Made by a program: the position numbers and the translations under genes. A stretch of DNA of 6,041 bases from positions 1 through 6,041 of the forward strand of contig JAIOJM010000041.1 in NCBI GenBank assembly GCA_019911785.1, read 5' to 3'. This DNA is from Sulfuricella sp. (GTDB taxonomy: Bacteria > Pseudomonadota > Gammaproteobacteria > Burkholderiales > Sulfuricellaceae). Each line of letters starts with the position of its first letter. Positions within the stretch are counted from its first letter, which is position 1. The notes beneath the pieces were generated by a model. It worked only from the letters and a program-made list of their open reading frames with translations, did not search any database and had not been told where the DNA came from. Of this stretch, positions 1-5,564 are shown piece after piece.

Positions 1-759
1 CTGGTGGAGTCCGAACTGTTCGGCCACCGCCGCGGTGCTTTCAGCAACGCCATCGTCGACCGCGACGGCCTGGTGCGGGCAGCCCACAACGGGACATTAT
101 TCCTTGACGAGATCGGCGAACTGCCGCTGACGGCTCAGGCCAAACTGCTGCGCTTCCTGGAAAACGGCGAAATCCTCCCTCTGGGTTACGACCAGCCGAT
201 CAAGGCCAACGTACGCGTGATCGCCGCGACCAACTGCGACCTGGAAAAGATGATGAAGATCGGCCGCTTCCGCGCCGACCTGTTTTACCGTTTGCAGGTG
301 GTGCCGATGGAAGTGCCGCCGCTGCGCGAACGCGCGGGCGACATCGGTTTGCTGATAGAGCACTTTGTTGAAATGGCGGCACAGCAGCATAGTCTCCAGG
401 CAGTTTCCTTCAGCCCGGAAGCGATGAAAGTGCTCAAGGCTTACCCTTGGCCCGGCAACGTGCGCGAGCTGAAAAACCTGTGCGAGCGCCTGACGATTTT
501 GTGCAATTTCCAGCGTGGCTCACTGGGGGTGGAAAACCTGCCGCTCAACATCCGCGGCGGACAGCGCGCTGCCGCATCCGCAACTGCCCCGCTCAACCTG
601 GAGCAGACCGAGCGCGATCTGATCCTGCAAGCCCTGGAGCAGACCAGGGGCAACCGCACCCGCGCCGCCAAGCTGCTGGGCATCAGTCGCTACACCCTGC
701 TTTACCGGATGAAGAAATACTTTGGCGCCGAAGAGTCCGGACTTCTGGGCGAGGCGTAA
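1..759 (+). CDS. Sigma-54-dependent transcriptional activator, Fis-type HTH (5' end outside window)
   Basis: The reading frame is open from base 1 and ends at TAA 757-759, so the N-terminal sensory or receiver domain and Walker A lie upstream of the window. The 252 visible residues are the AAA+ core of a bacterial enhancer-binding protein, which hydrolyses ATP to open sigma-54 RNA polymerase promoter complexes. Visible motifs, counting from base 1: ESELFGH at 3-9, the L1 loop GAFSNA at 12-17 (family consensus GAFTGA), Walker [12 protein letters not shown] at 32-42 with D36-E37, sensor I ATN at 76-78, arginine-finger segment FRADLFYRL at 90-98, and sensor [10 protein letters not shown] at 150-157. 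The C-terminus (about 202-240) is a Fis-type DNA-binding helix-turn-helix with [19 protein letters not shown]. It stands alone on the plus strand, convergent with all other genes, so its target is not evident. The family is certain; NtrC-like response regulator or another subclass cannot be decided without the N-terminus. Confidence 0.95.
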   Translation: MVESELFGHRRGAFSNAIVDRDGLVRAAHNGTLFLDEIGELPLTAQAKLLRFLENGEILPLGYDQPIKANVRVIAATNCDLEKMMKIGRFRADLFYRLQVVPMEVPPLRERAGDIGLLIEHFVEMAAQQHSLQAVSFSPEAMKVLKAYPWPGNVRELKNLCERLTILCNFQRGSLGVENLPLNIRGGQRAAASATAPLNLEQTERDLILQALEQTRGNRTRAAKLLGISRYTLLYRMKKYFGAEESGLLGEA

Positions 760-778
760 ACCGTTCTAACTCACCGAT

Positions 779-806
779 AAAAAAGGCTCCAAACGGAGCC
801 TTTTTT
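779..806. terminator. Bidirectional rho-independent terminator
   Basis: AAAAAAGGCTCC (779-790), loop AAAC, then GGAGCCTTTTTT (795-806) form a perfect 12-base stem with a six-base GC-rich core and a T-run on either strand. It lies 20 bases after the activator stop codon. Because the A/T tails are symmetrical it can also stop transcription arriving on the minus strand from the ferritin-like gene, for which no other terminator is visible. Confidence 0.9.
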
Positions 807-843
807 ATTGAACCTATAACCACTCAGGTACAGCCATCTTTCT

Positions 844-959
844 CCTTCCCCCTTACAGGGGGAAGGCCGGGATGGGGGTAGAAAGGCGAGGTATAGATGC
901 TGTATCGATAACATCACCCTCTTACCCCCATCCTAACCTTCCCCCTAAAAGGGGGAAGG
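844..959. repeat. C/G-rich inverted-repeat element, 37-base arms (family A)
   Basis: Arm 844-880 is matched as reverse complement by 923-959 in 32 of 37 positions, with a 42-base spacer. Each arm is itself a hairpin: CCTTCCCCC/GGGGGAAGG around TTACA (844-866), and CTTCCCCCT..GGGGGAAG around 939-958. The mismatches are in the inner hairpin loop and in a three-base block beside it, so the stems are preserved. The spacer contains the 8-base palindrome TATCGATA (903-910). There is no open reading frame of its own and no transposase. It occupies most of the 230-base gap (760-989) between the two convergent transcription units. It looks like a REP- or MITE-like dispersed element; copy number elsewhere in the genome cannot be seen here. 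Confidence 0.8.
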
Positions 960-989
960 GACTGGAATCCGCGGCCATTTTAACCAGAG

Positions 990-1415
990 TCACTTCGACT
1001 TGATCACCGTCTGCAGGTCGCGCTTGTGCTCTTCCTCCTGGATCAGGATATCCTCGAGCACCCGGCGCAGGCCGTATTCCTTGAGCGCCTCGGCCTGGGC
1101 GATTCTTTCCTTGTAGCGATTGATGGCGTTGTCCTCGCCCCGCAGATCCTGCTTCAGCATTGCCAGACTGTCGCTGGCGGTTTCGCGCTTTTCCACGTCC
1201 ACCGTGGGCACCCCGCCGAGAAAATCGATCTGGTCGGACAGCATGACGGCGTGCATCATCTCCTCCTGGGAGTGGATGATCAATTCCTTCTGGATCGACT
1301 CATACTGCGCACCGGTGATCGCGGAAGCGTGCTGGACGTACTGTACCGCCGCGGCGTATTCCCATTCCAGGTCTTTGTTGAGTTCTTCGAGCAGTTTCTT
1401 TTTGGTGATTTTCAT
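990..1415 (-). CDS. Short bacterioferritin-like (ferritin superfamily) protein
   Basis: The 141-residue protein is a four-helix ferritin-like domain, probably cytoplasmic, expected to oxidise and bind iron. All six di-iron ligands of the bacterioferritin ferroxidase centre can be placed by alignment from memory with E. coli Bfr: E19 (LEWEYAAAVQY), E52 and H55 (EEMMHA), E94 (RGEDNA), E127 and H130 (EEEH). M53 sits where Bfr has its haem-ligating Met52. The protein is about 17 residues shorter than classical Bfr (about 158) and ends just after helix D, so the short fifth helix is missing. Start ATG 1413-1415 is preceded by AAAGGAG (1424-1430) at eight bases, a good ribosome binding site. It lies 48 bases downstream of the methyltransferase stop. 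The gap holds TATATT (1448-1453) as a possible -10 but no convincing -35, so co-transcription is equally possible. Alternative: a Dps-like or other ferritin-like subfamily. Confidence 0.88.
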   Translation of the reverse strand: MKITKKKLLEELNKDLEWEYAAAVQYVQHASAITGAQYESIQKELIIHSQEEMMHAVMLSDQIDFLGGVPTVDVEKRETASDSLAMLKQDLRGEDNAINRYKERIAQAEALKEYGLRRVLEDILIQEEEHKRDLQTVIKSK

Positions 1416-1463
1416 GTCCAGATCTCCTTTAGAGTGAATCTAAATTCAATATAGACCAAAAAA

Positions 1464-2063
1464 TTATTTGCGAGCCACCAGGTCCACCAGTGCCGACATG
1501 CCGCTGTGCCCCTCTCCTTCGCAAATCTCGTCGTCATGTTCGGCGAGATGAAGAATTTCCATGGCGGAAAATTCCTCGCGCAGGGTTTCCGCCGTGTACA
1601 GGTTCTCCACGCTGGAAGGTCCGCCGGTCTTATATTCCAGCTGCTTTGGCCGGTAGCCCTGCAGGATCAGCAAGCCGCCCGGCTTGAGGGCGCGCAGCAT
1701 CAGATCATTCAGGGTACGGCGCTGCTCCGGGCCAACAAACTGGATGAAAATCGCCACAATGGCATCGAAGCGGTTTTCACCCCAGTTCCAGGCAAACAGG
1801 CCGCTGATTTCGTGACGCACGGTCACCCCGTGCTGCTTCGCCAGTCGTTGCGCCTTCTCCACGGCCTGCGGGGAGAAATCCACCGCCGTCACATCCAGCC
1901 CCTGCCGGGCGAGCCAGACACCGTTCCGTCCCTCGCCATCGGCCACGGCCAGAACGCTTTGCCCTGGCTTGAAGCGGTGAAGCTGCGAGGCCAGGAAAGC
2001 GTTGGGGGCGGTGCCGAAGAAAAATTCGTCGCTGCTATAGCGCTGGTTCCAGAATTCTTTCAA
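1464..2063 (-). CDS. Class I SAM-dependent methyltransferase, substrate unknown
   Basis: The 199-residue protein is a soluble Rossmann-fold methyltransferase. Visible features: N-terminal FWNQRYSSDEFFFGTAPN (4-21), typical of a small-molecule methyltransferase group related to TehB/UbiE-like enzymes; SAM-binding motif I VLAVADGEGRNGVWLA (37-52); acidic ribose-binding D62 in VTAVDFS; motif IV-like segment FDAIVAIFIQF (99-109); KPGGLLIL (127-134); and a C-terminal EGEGHSGMSALVDLVARK. The substrate cannot be read from the sequence. The start is TTG at 2061-2063: an in-frame TAA lies seven codons upstream, no ATG or GTG lies between, and the first internal Met is beyond residue 120. GGGGAAAGG, inside the end of dsbC, serves as ribosome binding site. 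TTGA overlaps the dsbC stop by four bases, so translation is probably coupled to dsbC. A tellurite or thiopurine role is possible but unsupported. Confidence 0.88.
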   Translation of the reverse strand: MKEFWNQRYSSDEFFFGTAPNAFLASQLHRFKPGQSVLAVADGEGRNGVWLARQGLDVTAVDFSPQAVEKAQRLAKQHGVTVRHEISGLFAWNWGENRFDAIVAIFIQFVGPEQRRTLNDLMLRALKPGGLLILQGYRPKQLEYKTGGPSSVENLYTAETLREEFSAMEILHLAEHDDEICEGEGHSGMSALVDLVARK

Positions 2064-2800
2064 CGTTGCGGCCTTTCCCCGTTAAGCAGCTTTTCCAGAT
2101 TGGCGGCCGGGATCATGCCGGGAATGCGCATCCCGTCGGCGAAGATGATCGTGGGCGTACCATTGACCTTGAGCTTGCGGCCCAGTTCGGCGATTTTCGC
2201 TAATGGGTTTTCGCACTTGCCGCCCGTCTGCGGCACGGTTCCCTTCTGGATCAGGTCCTCCCACGCCTTGACGCGATCAGGCGCACACCAGACTGCCTTG
2301 GCCTTGTCTCCGGCCTGGGGATGGAGGCTGGCGATCGGGTAGAGGAAAGTGTAGATCGTCACGTCGGTGACCTTTTCCAGTTCCGCATCGAGCTTCCTGC
2401 AATAGGGACAATCCGGGTCGGAGAACACCGCCAGCTTGCGCTTGCCGTTGCCCTTCACCTGCTTGATTGCCGACTCGAGCGGCAGCGTCTCGAATTTCAC
2501 CCGCATCAGGTCGCGGATCCGTTCTTCGGTCACGTTACGCTGGGTCTTGGCGTCGATCAGGTTGCCGACAAGAATGAAACTGGCACTTTTGTCGGTGTAG
2601 AAAACCTGGCTTCCCTCCATAACGGCCTCATACAGGCCGCCGTATTGGGTTTTTTGCAGGCTGTCGATCTTGATATCGGGGAATTTCTTCTCGATGGCGG
2701 TCTTCACCGCGACTTCATCCGTACCCGACTGGGCATCGGCAAGCGCCGCGCCGGCAAGGAAAAAACCCGACAACAGGCAGACCAGAATTTTTGAACGCAT
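2060..2800 (-). CDS. dsbC: Thiol:disulfide interchange protein DsbC (periplasmic disulfide isomerase)
   Basis: The 246-residue precursor carries a Sec signal peptide (MRSK, then a hydrophobic stretch ILVCLLSGFFLAGAALA, cleavage probably after A21 or A23). An N-terminal dimerisation domain follows (about 25-85, with YEAV and a VFYTDKSASFILVGNLID segment), then a linker and a thioredoxin-fold domain from about 120. The active site is C131-P-Y-C134 in FSDPDCPYC, the cis-proline loop is GTPT (P216), and C172/C196 match the second, structural disulfide of DsbC. The enzyme reshuffles wrong disulfides in exported proteins and is normally kept reduced by DsbD. I chose ATG 2798-2800: AAGGAA sits seven bases upstream, whereas an in-frame TTG five codons earlier falls inside that ribosome binding site. 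The gene follows ubiH after 198 bases and overlaps the methyltransferase start. Length is close to the family norm. The main alternative, DsbG, is less likely from the motifs. Confidence 0.94.
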   Translation of the reverse strand: MRSKILVCLLSGFFLAGAALADAQSGTDEVAVKTAIEKKFPDIKIDSLQKTQYGGLYEAVMEGSQVFYTDKSASFILVGNLIDAKTQRNVTEERIRDLMRVKFETLPLESAIKQVKGNGKRKLAVFSDPDCPYCRKLDAELEKVTDVTIYTFLYPIASLHPQAGDKAKAVWCAPDRVKAWEDLIQKGTVPQTGGKCENPLAKIAELGRKLKVNGTPTIIFADGMRIPGMIPAANLEKLLNGERPQR

Positions 2801-2824
2801 TACGATTTCCTTCAAGAGTAAAAA

Positions 2825-2853
2825 AATACAATCTAAAAACGACTATTGCTTAA
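2825..2853 (-). promoter_or_regulatory. Possible sigma-70 promoter for dsbC
   Basis: Reading the minus strand, TTAAGC (2848-2853) and TGTATT (2825-2830) are separated by 17 bases, and the dsbC ATG follows 24 bases after the -10. Matches to consensus are modest (about 3/6 and 4/6). The -35 touches the outer edge of the inverted repeat at 2852. The 198-base gap from ubiH and the large hairpin in it make a separate dsbC promoter plausible, but the call is weak. Confidence 0.25.
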
Positions 2854-2978
2854 CCGCAGAGACGCGGAGGCGCAGAGAAACAAATGGGTTACAACAATTT
2901 TCCACCTCTCCAAATGGGTGAGGTCATACAATGCGATAACTCATTGTTTTTCCTCTGCGCCTCCGCGTCTCTGCGGTT
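2852..2978. repeat. Inverted-repeat element with perfect 26-base arms (family B)
   Basis: AACCGCAGAGACGCGGAGGC, continuing to CGCAGAG (2852-2877), is repeated exactly as reverse complement at 2953-2978, with a 75-base spacer. The spacer has its own structure: a direct repeat CAAATGGGT at 2881-2889 and 2911-2919, a hairpin ACCTC/GAGGT (2904-2908, 2920-2924), and ACAATG/CATTGT (2928-2933, 2942-2947). No gene lies inside. The element fills the gap between ubiH and dsbC. Sequences of this GCAGAGACGC type are familiar to me as dispersed intergenic repeats in many environmental bacteria (recollection, not checked). In the minus-strand transcript it would fold into a long hairpin without a clean T-run, so it may weaken read-through or stabilise RNA ends rather than terminate fully. 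Confidence 0.85.
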
Positions 2979-2998
2979 CAACTGAGTTTTTGGCACAA

Positions 2999-4177
2999 TT
3001 AGTCAAGATGCCGCCCCACCGCATGTTGCACCAGGCCGTTTTTCAGCCAGGGCAAGCTGCCGGTAAGGGAAAGGCCCAGGTTGCGCGCCAGCTTCAGTGC
3101 CGGGTTGCGATTGTTGAACAACTTTTGCAGACCGTCGGTAACCATCTGCATCGCCAGAATATCCGCCTTGCGCGCCCGCTCATAGCGGCGCAGCAGGAAA
3201 TAATCGCCGCAGTCCGGCTGAGGGCCGCGACCCTTCAGCACTTTCGCCAGCTCCCGTGCATCCTGAAAACCCAGGTTGACGCCCTGCCCGGCAAGCGGGT
3301 GGACGTTGTGGGCGGCGTCGCCGATCAGCGCCACCCTGGATTTGACCAGGTGCTCCAGGTGCAGCAAGCGCAGCGGAAAGGCGGCAGGCTTGCTGAGCAG
3401 TTTCAATTCACCCAGGGCGCTGTGGCTCGCCTCCTGCACCTGACGGCAGAACTCGTCCGGCGGCAGCGCCATCAGCTCAGCGGCGCGCTCCTCGAACGCC
3501 GTCCAGACAATCGAAATGCGCTTGCCCGGTAAAGGCAGGAAGGCCAGCACGCCGTCGCCACGGAACCATTCCCAGGCGGCATCGCCATGGGGCAGTTCGG
3601 TTTCGAAATTGGCGATCACCCCCATCTGGCGGTAGGGCGCAGGCTCGGCGTCCATGCCGGCCTGCGAACGCACCCAGGATTCCCGCCCGTCCGCTCCGAC
3701 AATCAGCACAGCACGCAACTCGCGGCCGTCCTCCAGGCGCAGCACGGCGGCATCTTCCTGCAGCCTCAGGCTGGCGCAGCGCGCCGGGCAGAACAACTCG
3801 AGGTTTTCCTGGCGCTGCAGCGCCTGCCACAGGCCGTGCTGCATATGGCGCGTTTCGGCAATCATCGCCAATTCGGCCAGCCCGGACTGACGGGCATCGA
3901 AATCCAGCTTGGCCTTCCCGTCATCGCCGTAGATGTGCATACCCCGCACCGGGGCAATGCGGGCGGCATCGAATTGCTGCCAGGCCCCGCTCTCGCTGAG
4001 GAATTCGATGCTGCCCGGGCTGATGGCAAAAACCCGGCTGGTCCACTCCGGCGCTGGCGCAGTCGGCGCCACGCTTTCCACCAGTGCCAGCTTCAGCCCG
4101 CTGTCCTTCATCGCCAGGGCGAATGATGCGCCGACCAGGCCGGCACCGACGATGATGATGTCAAACTCTTCGCTCAT
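2999..4177 (-). CDS. ubiH: UbiH/UbiF/VisC-family FAD-dependent ubiquinone-biosynthesis hydroxylase
   Basis: The 392-residue protein is a class A flavoprotein monooxygenase that hydroxylates the aromatic ring of a ubiquinone precursor using O2 and NAD(P)H. Motifs: N-terminal FAD-binding DIIIVGAGLVGASFAL (6-21) with GxGxxG at 11-16; an Arg-containing segment SRVFAISPGS (47-56); the DG motif LIVGADGRESWVRS (158-171); and the second FAD motif ALIGDAAHNVHPLAGQGVNL (283-302), with GD at 286-287. Length matches the family (about 390-400). The start is ATG 4175-4177, overlapping the pepP stop as ATGA; a longer open frame upstream is antisense-free pepP sequence read in another frame and is not needed. 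Pairing directly behind pepP is the same as in E. coli (pepP-ubiH), supporting UbiH. Betaproteobacteria use varied sets of these hydroxylases (UbiF, UbiI, UbiL, UbiM), so the ring position is not certain. Confidence 0.9.
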   Translation of the reverse strand: MSEEFDIIIVGAGLVGASFALAMKDSGLKLALVESVAPTAPAPEWTSRVFAISPGSIEFLSESGAWQQFDAARIAPVRGMHIYGDDGKAKLDFDARQSGLAELAMIAETRHMQHGLWQALQRQENLELFCPARCASLRLQEDAAVLRLEDGRELRAVLIVGADGRESWVRSQAGMDAEPAPYRQMGVIANFETELPHGDAAWEWFRGDGVLAFLPLPGKRISIVWTAFEERAAELMALPPDEFCRQVQEASHSALGELKLLSKPAAFPLRLLHLEHLVKSRVALIGDAAHNVHPLAGQGVNLGFQDARELAKVLKGRGPQPDCGDYFLLRRYERARKADILAMQMVTDGLQKLFNNRNPALKLARNLGLSLTGSLPWLKNGLVQHAVGRHLD

Positions 4178-5478
4178 GCCGCCGCCATCGTGGCTTCGAT
4201 CTCGTCCACCGTTTTCGGTGCCGCCAGGGTCAGAACTTCGCAACCCTGGGCCGACACCAGCACGTCGTCCTCGATGCGGATGCCGATATTCCACAGAGGC
4301 TCCGGCACGCCCTCGCCGGGCCGGATGTAGCAGCCGGGCTCGACGGTCAGCACCATGCCCGCCTCCAGCTTGCGCCACTCGCCGCCCCGCTTGTAGTCGC
4401 CCACGTCGTGCACATCCATCCCCAGCCAGTGGCCGGTCTTGTGCATGTAGAAGCGCTTGTAGTCGCCCGATTCCAGCAACCCGTCCACACTTCCCGCACA
4501 CAGGCCCAGGTCGATCATGCCCTGGACCAGCACCTTGAGGGCGGCCTGGTGCGGGTCGTCCCAGCTGGCGCCGACCTTGACGGCATCGATTGCCGCTGCC
4601 TGTGCCGCCAGCACCATTTCGTACACGTCTTTCTGCGCGGCACTGTAGCGCCCGCTGACCGGAAAGGTGCGGGTGATGTCGGCGGCGTAGCCATCCAGTT
4701 CGCAGCCGGCATCGATCAGGAGCAGATCGCCATCCCTGAGTCCGGCGCTGTTGTCGACATAATGCAGCACGCAGGCATTGGCGCCGCCCGCCACAATGGT
4801 GGAATACGCCGGCGCCTGCGCGCCGTGGCGGCGAAATTCGTGCAGGAATTCCGCCTCGATTTCGTATTCGTGCCGCCCCGGCCGGACCTGCCGCATGGCC
4901 CGGCGATGCGCGGCCGCGGAAATTTCGGCGGCGCGGCGCAGGGTGGCGATTTCCTCGGCGCTTTTGATCAGCCGCATTTCGTCCAGCAGCACGCGCACGT
5001 CCCGGATTGCGGACGGTGCGGCAATGCCGTTGCGCACCTCGGCCCGCACCGCGTTGAGCCAGCCCACCGCGCGCGCGTCCCAGGCGCTGTCGGCGCCGAG
5101 ATGGAAATGCAGGCTGGGCTGGTCGGCGAGCAGCTTGGTCATCATCTCGTCCAGCAGGCCAATCGGATGAGCCTCGTCGAAGCCGAAAGCCTCGCGCGCC
5201 GCCTCCGGGCCATGGCGGAAGCCGTCCCAGACTTCGCGCTCGGGGTTTTTCTCGCGACAGAACAGGATGCTTTTGGGCGCCTCCCCGGCGACCAGAACCA
5301 GCACCGCTTCGGGCTCGCCAAAGCCGGTCAGGTAGTGGAAATAGCTGTCGAACCGGTAAGGGTAAACGCTGTCGCGGTTGCGCGGGCGCTCAGGCGCAGT
5401 GGGAATCACCGCCACGCCTGCCTGCATCTGTCCGGCCAGCCGGCGGCGGCGCTGCTGATAGGTTTTGAGTTCAATCAT
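4174..5478 (-). CDS. pepP: Xaa-Pro aminopeptidase (aminopeptidase P, family M24B)
   Basis: The 434-residue cytoplasmic metalloprotease removes N-terminal residues that precede proline. The N-terminal domain (about 1-165) carries RRRLAGQM, NRDSVYPYRFDSYFHYLTGF and FCREKNPEREVWDG, typical of PepP. The C-terminal pita-bread domain has all five di-manganese ligands: D256 (LLIDAG), D267 (YAADITRTF), H350 (HKTGHWLG), E380 (TVEPG) and E403 (RIEDD), plus H239 (VLHY) and H357 (DVHDVG) of the active site. Length agrees with E. coli PepP (about 440). ATG 5476-5478 begins MIELKTYQQRR, the usual N-terminus; in-frame GTGs at 5491-5496 lie inside repeat-edge sequence and are unlikely starts. Odd point: the leader before ATG is GAAATGTTTTTTT, with no Shine-Dalgarno sequence, because the family C repeat ends just upstream. 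The gene overlaps ubiH by ATGA. Confidence 0.95.
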   Translation of the reverse strand: MIELKTYQQRRRRLAGQMQAGVAVIPTAPERPRNRDSVYPYRFDSYFHYLTGFGEPEAVLVLVAGEAPKSILFCREKNPEREVWDGFRHGPEAAREAFGFDEAHPIGLLDEMMTKLLADQPSLHFHLGADSAWDARAVGWLNAVRAEVRNGIAAPSAIRDVRVLLDEMRLIKSAEEIATLRRAAEISAAAHRRAMRQVRPGRHEYEIEAEFLHEFRRHGAQAPAYSTIVAGGANACVLHYVDNSAGLRDGDLLLIDAGCELDGYAADITRTFPVSGRYSAAQKDVYEMVLAAQAAAIDAVKVGASWDDPHQAALKVLVQGMIDLGLCAGSVDGLLESGDYKRFYMHKTGHWLGMDVHDVGDYKRGGEWRKLEAGMVLTVEPGCYIRPGEGVPEPLWNIGIRIEDDVLVSAQGCEVLTLAAPKTVDEIEATMAAA

Positions 5479-5492
5479 AAAAAAACATTTCA

Positions 5493-5564
5493 CCACGGAT
5501 GAACACGGATTGACACTGATTCATGAGGAAGGTTTTATCTGTGTACATCCGTGTTCATCCGTGG
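5493..5564. repeat. Inverted-repeat element with 28-base arms (family C)
   Basis: CCACGGATGAACACGGAT (5493-5510) and its continuation to 5520 match 5537-5564 as reverse complement in 25 of 28 positions, with the outer 18 bases perfect, around a 16-base loop TCATGAGGAAGGTTTT. GATGAACACGGAT-type repeats are familiar as dispersed intergenic elements (recollection, not checked). One arm overlaps the 3' end of murU: the last nine codons and the TAA at 5535-5537 come from it. The other arm ends 14 bases before the pepP ATG. It occupies nearly all of the 56-base gap. In RNA it would form a strong hairpin between the two genes, and TTTT-rich flanks exist on the minus-strand exit side (TGTTTTTTT, 5479-5487), so it may act as a partial terminator or attenuator for pepP. 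Confidence 0.85.

Noticed and set aside
447..881. Plus-strand frame +3 running from the activator into the terminator and family A repeat
   Set aside because: It overlaps the activator in another frame and then reads through a terminator and a palindrome; no domain is visible.
1448..1453. TATATT as a -10 box for the ferritin-like gene
   Set aside because: No acceptable -35 is found 16-18 bases upstream and no Fur-box-like sequence is visible, so it is mentioned only in the gene entry.
1506..2342. 278-codon plus-strand open frame across the methyltransferase and dsbC
   Set aside because: It spans two well-supported minus-strand genes and their junction and shows no family motif; it is a shadow of their codon bias.
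2846..3532. Plus-strand open frame beginning in the family B repeat
   Set aside because: It runs through the palindrome and then antisense to ubiH; its composition is that of repeat plus reversed coding sequence.
4178..4501. N-terminal extension of the ubiH frame upstream of ATG 4177
   Set aside because: It would read pepP in a second frame, while ATG 4175-4177 gives the canonical FAD-binding N-terminus and the usual ATGA coupling.
4408..5502. 364-codon plus-strand open frame opposite pepP
   Set aside because: It lies entirely antisense to a gene with complete catalytic motifs, has no recognisable domain, and long antisense frames are expected in GC-rich coding DNA.
844..5564. CRISPR array or insertion sequence
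   Set aside because: The repeats are inverted pairs of three different sequences, not regularly spaced direct repeats, and no transposase or cas gene is present.
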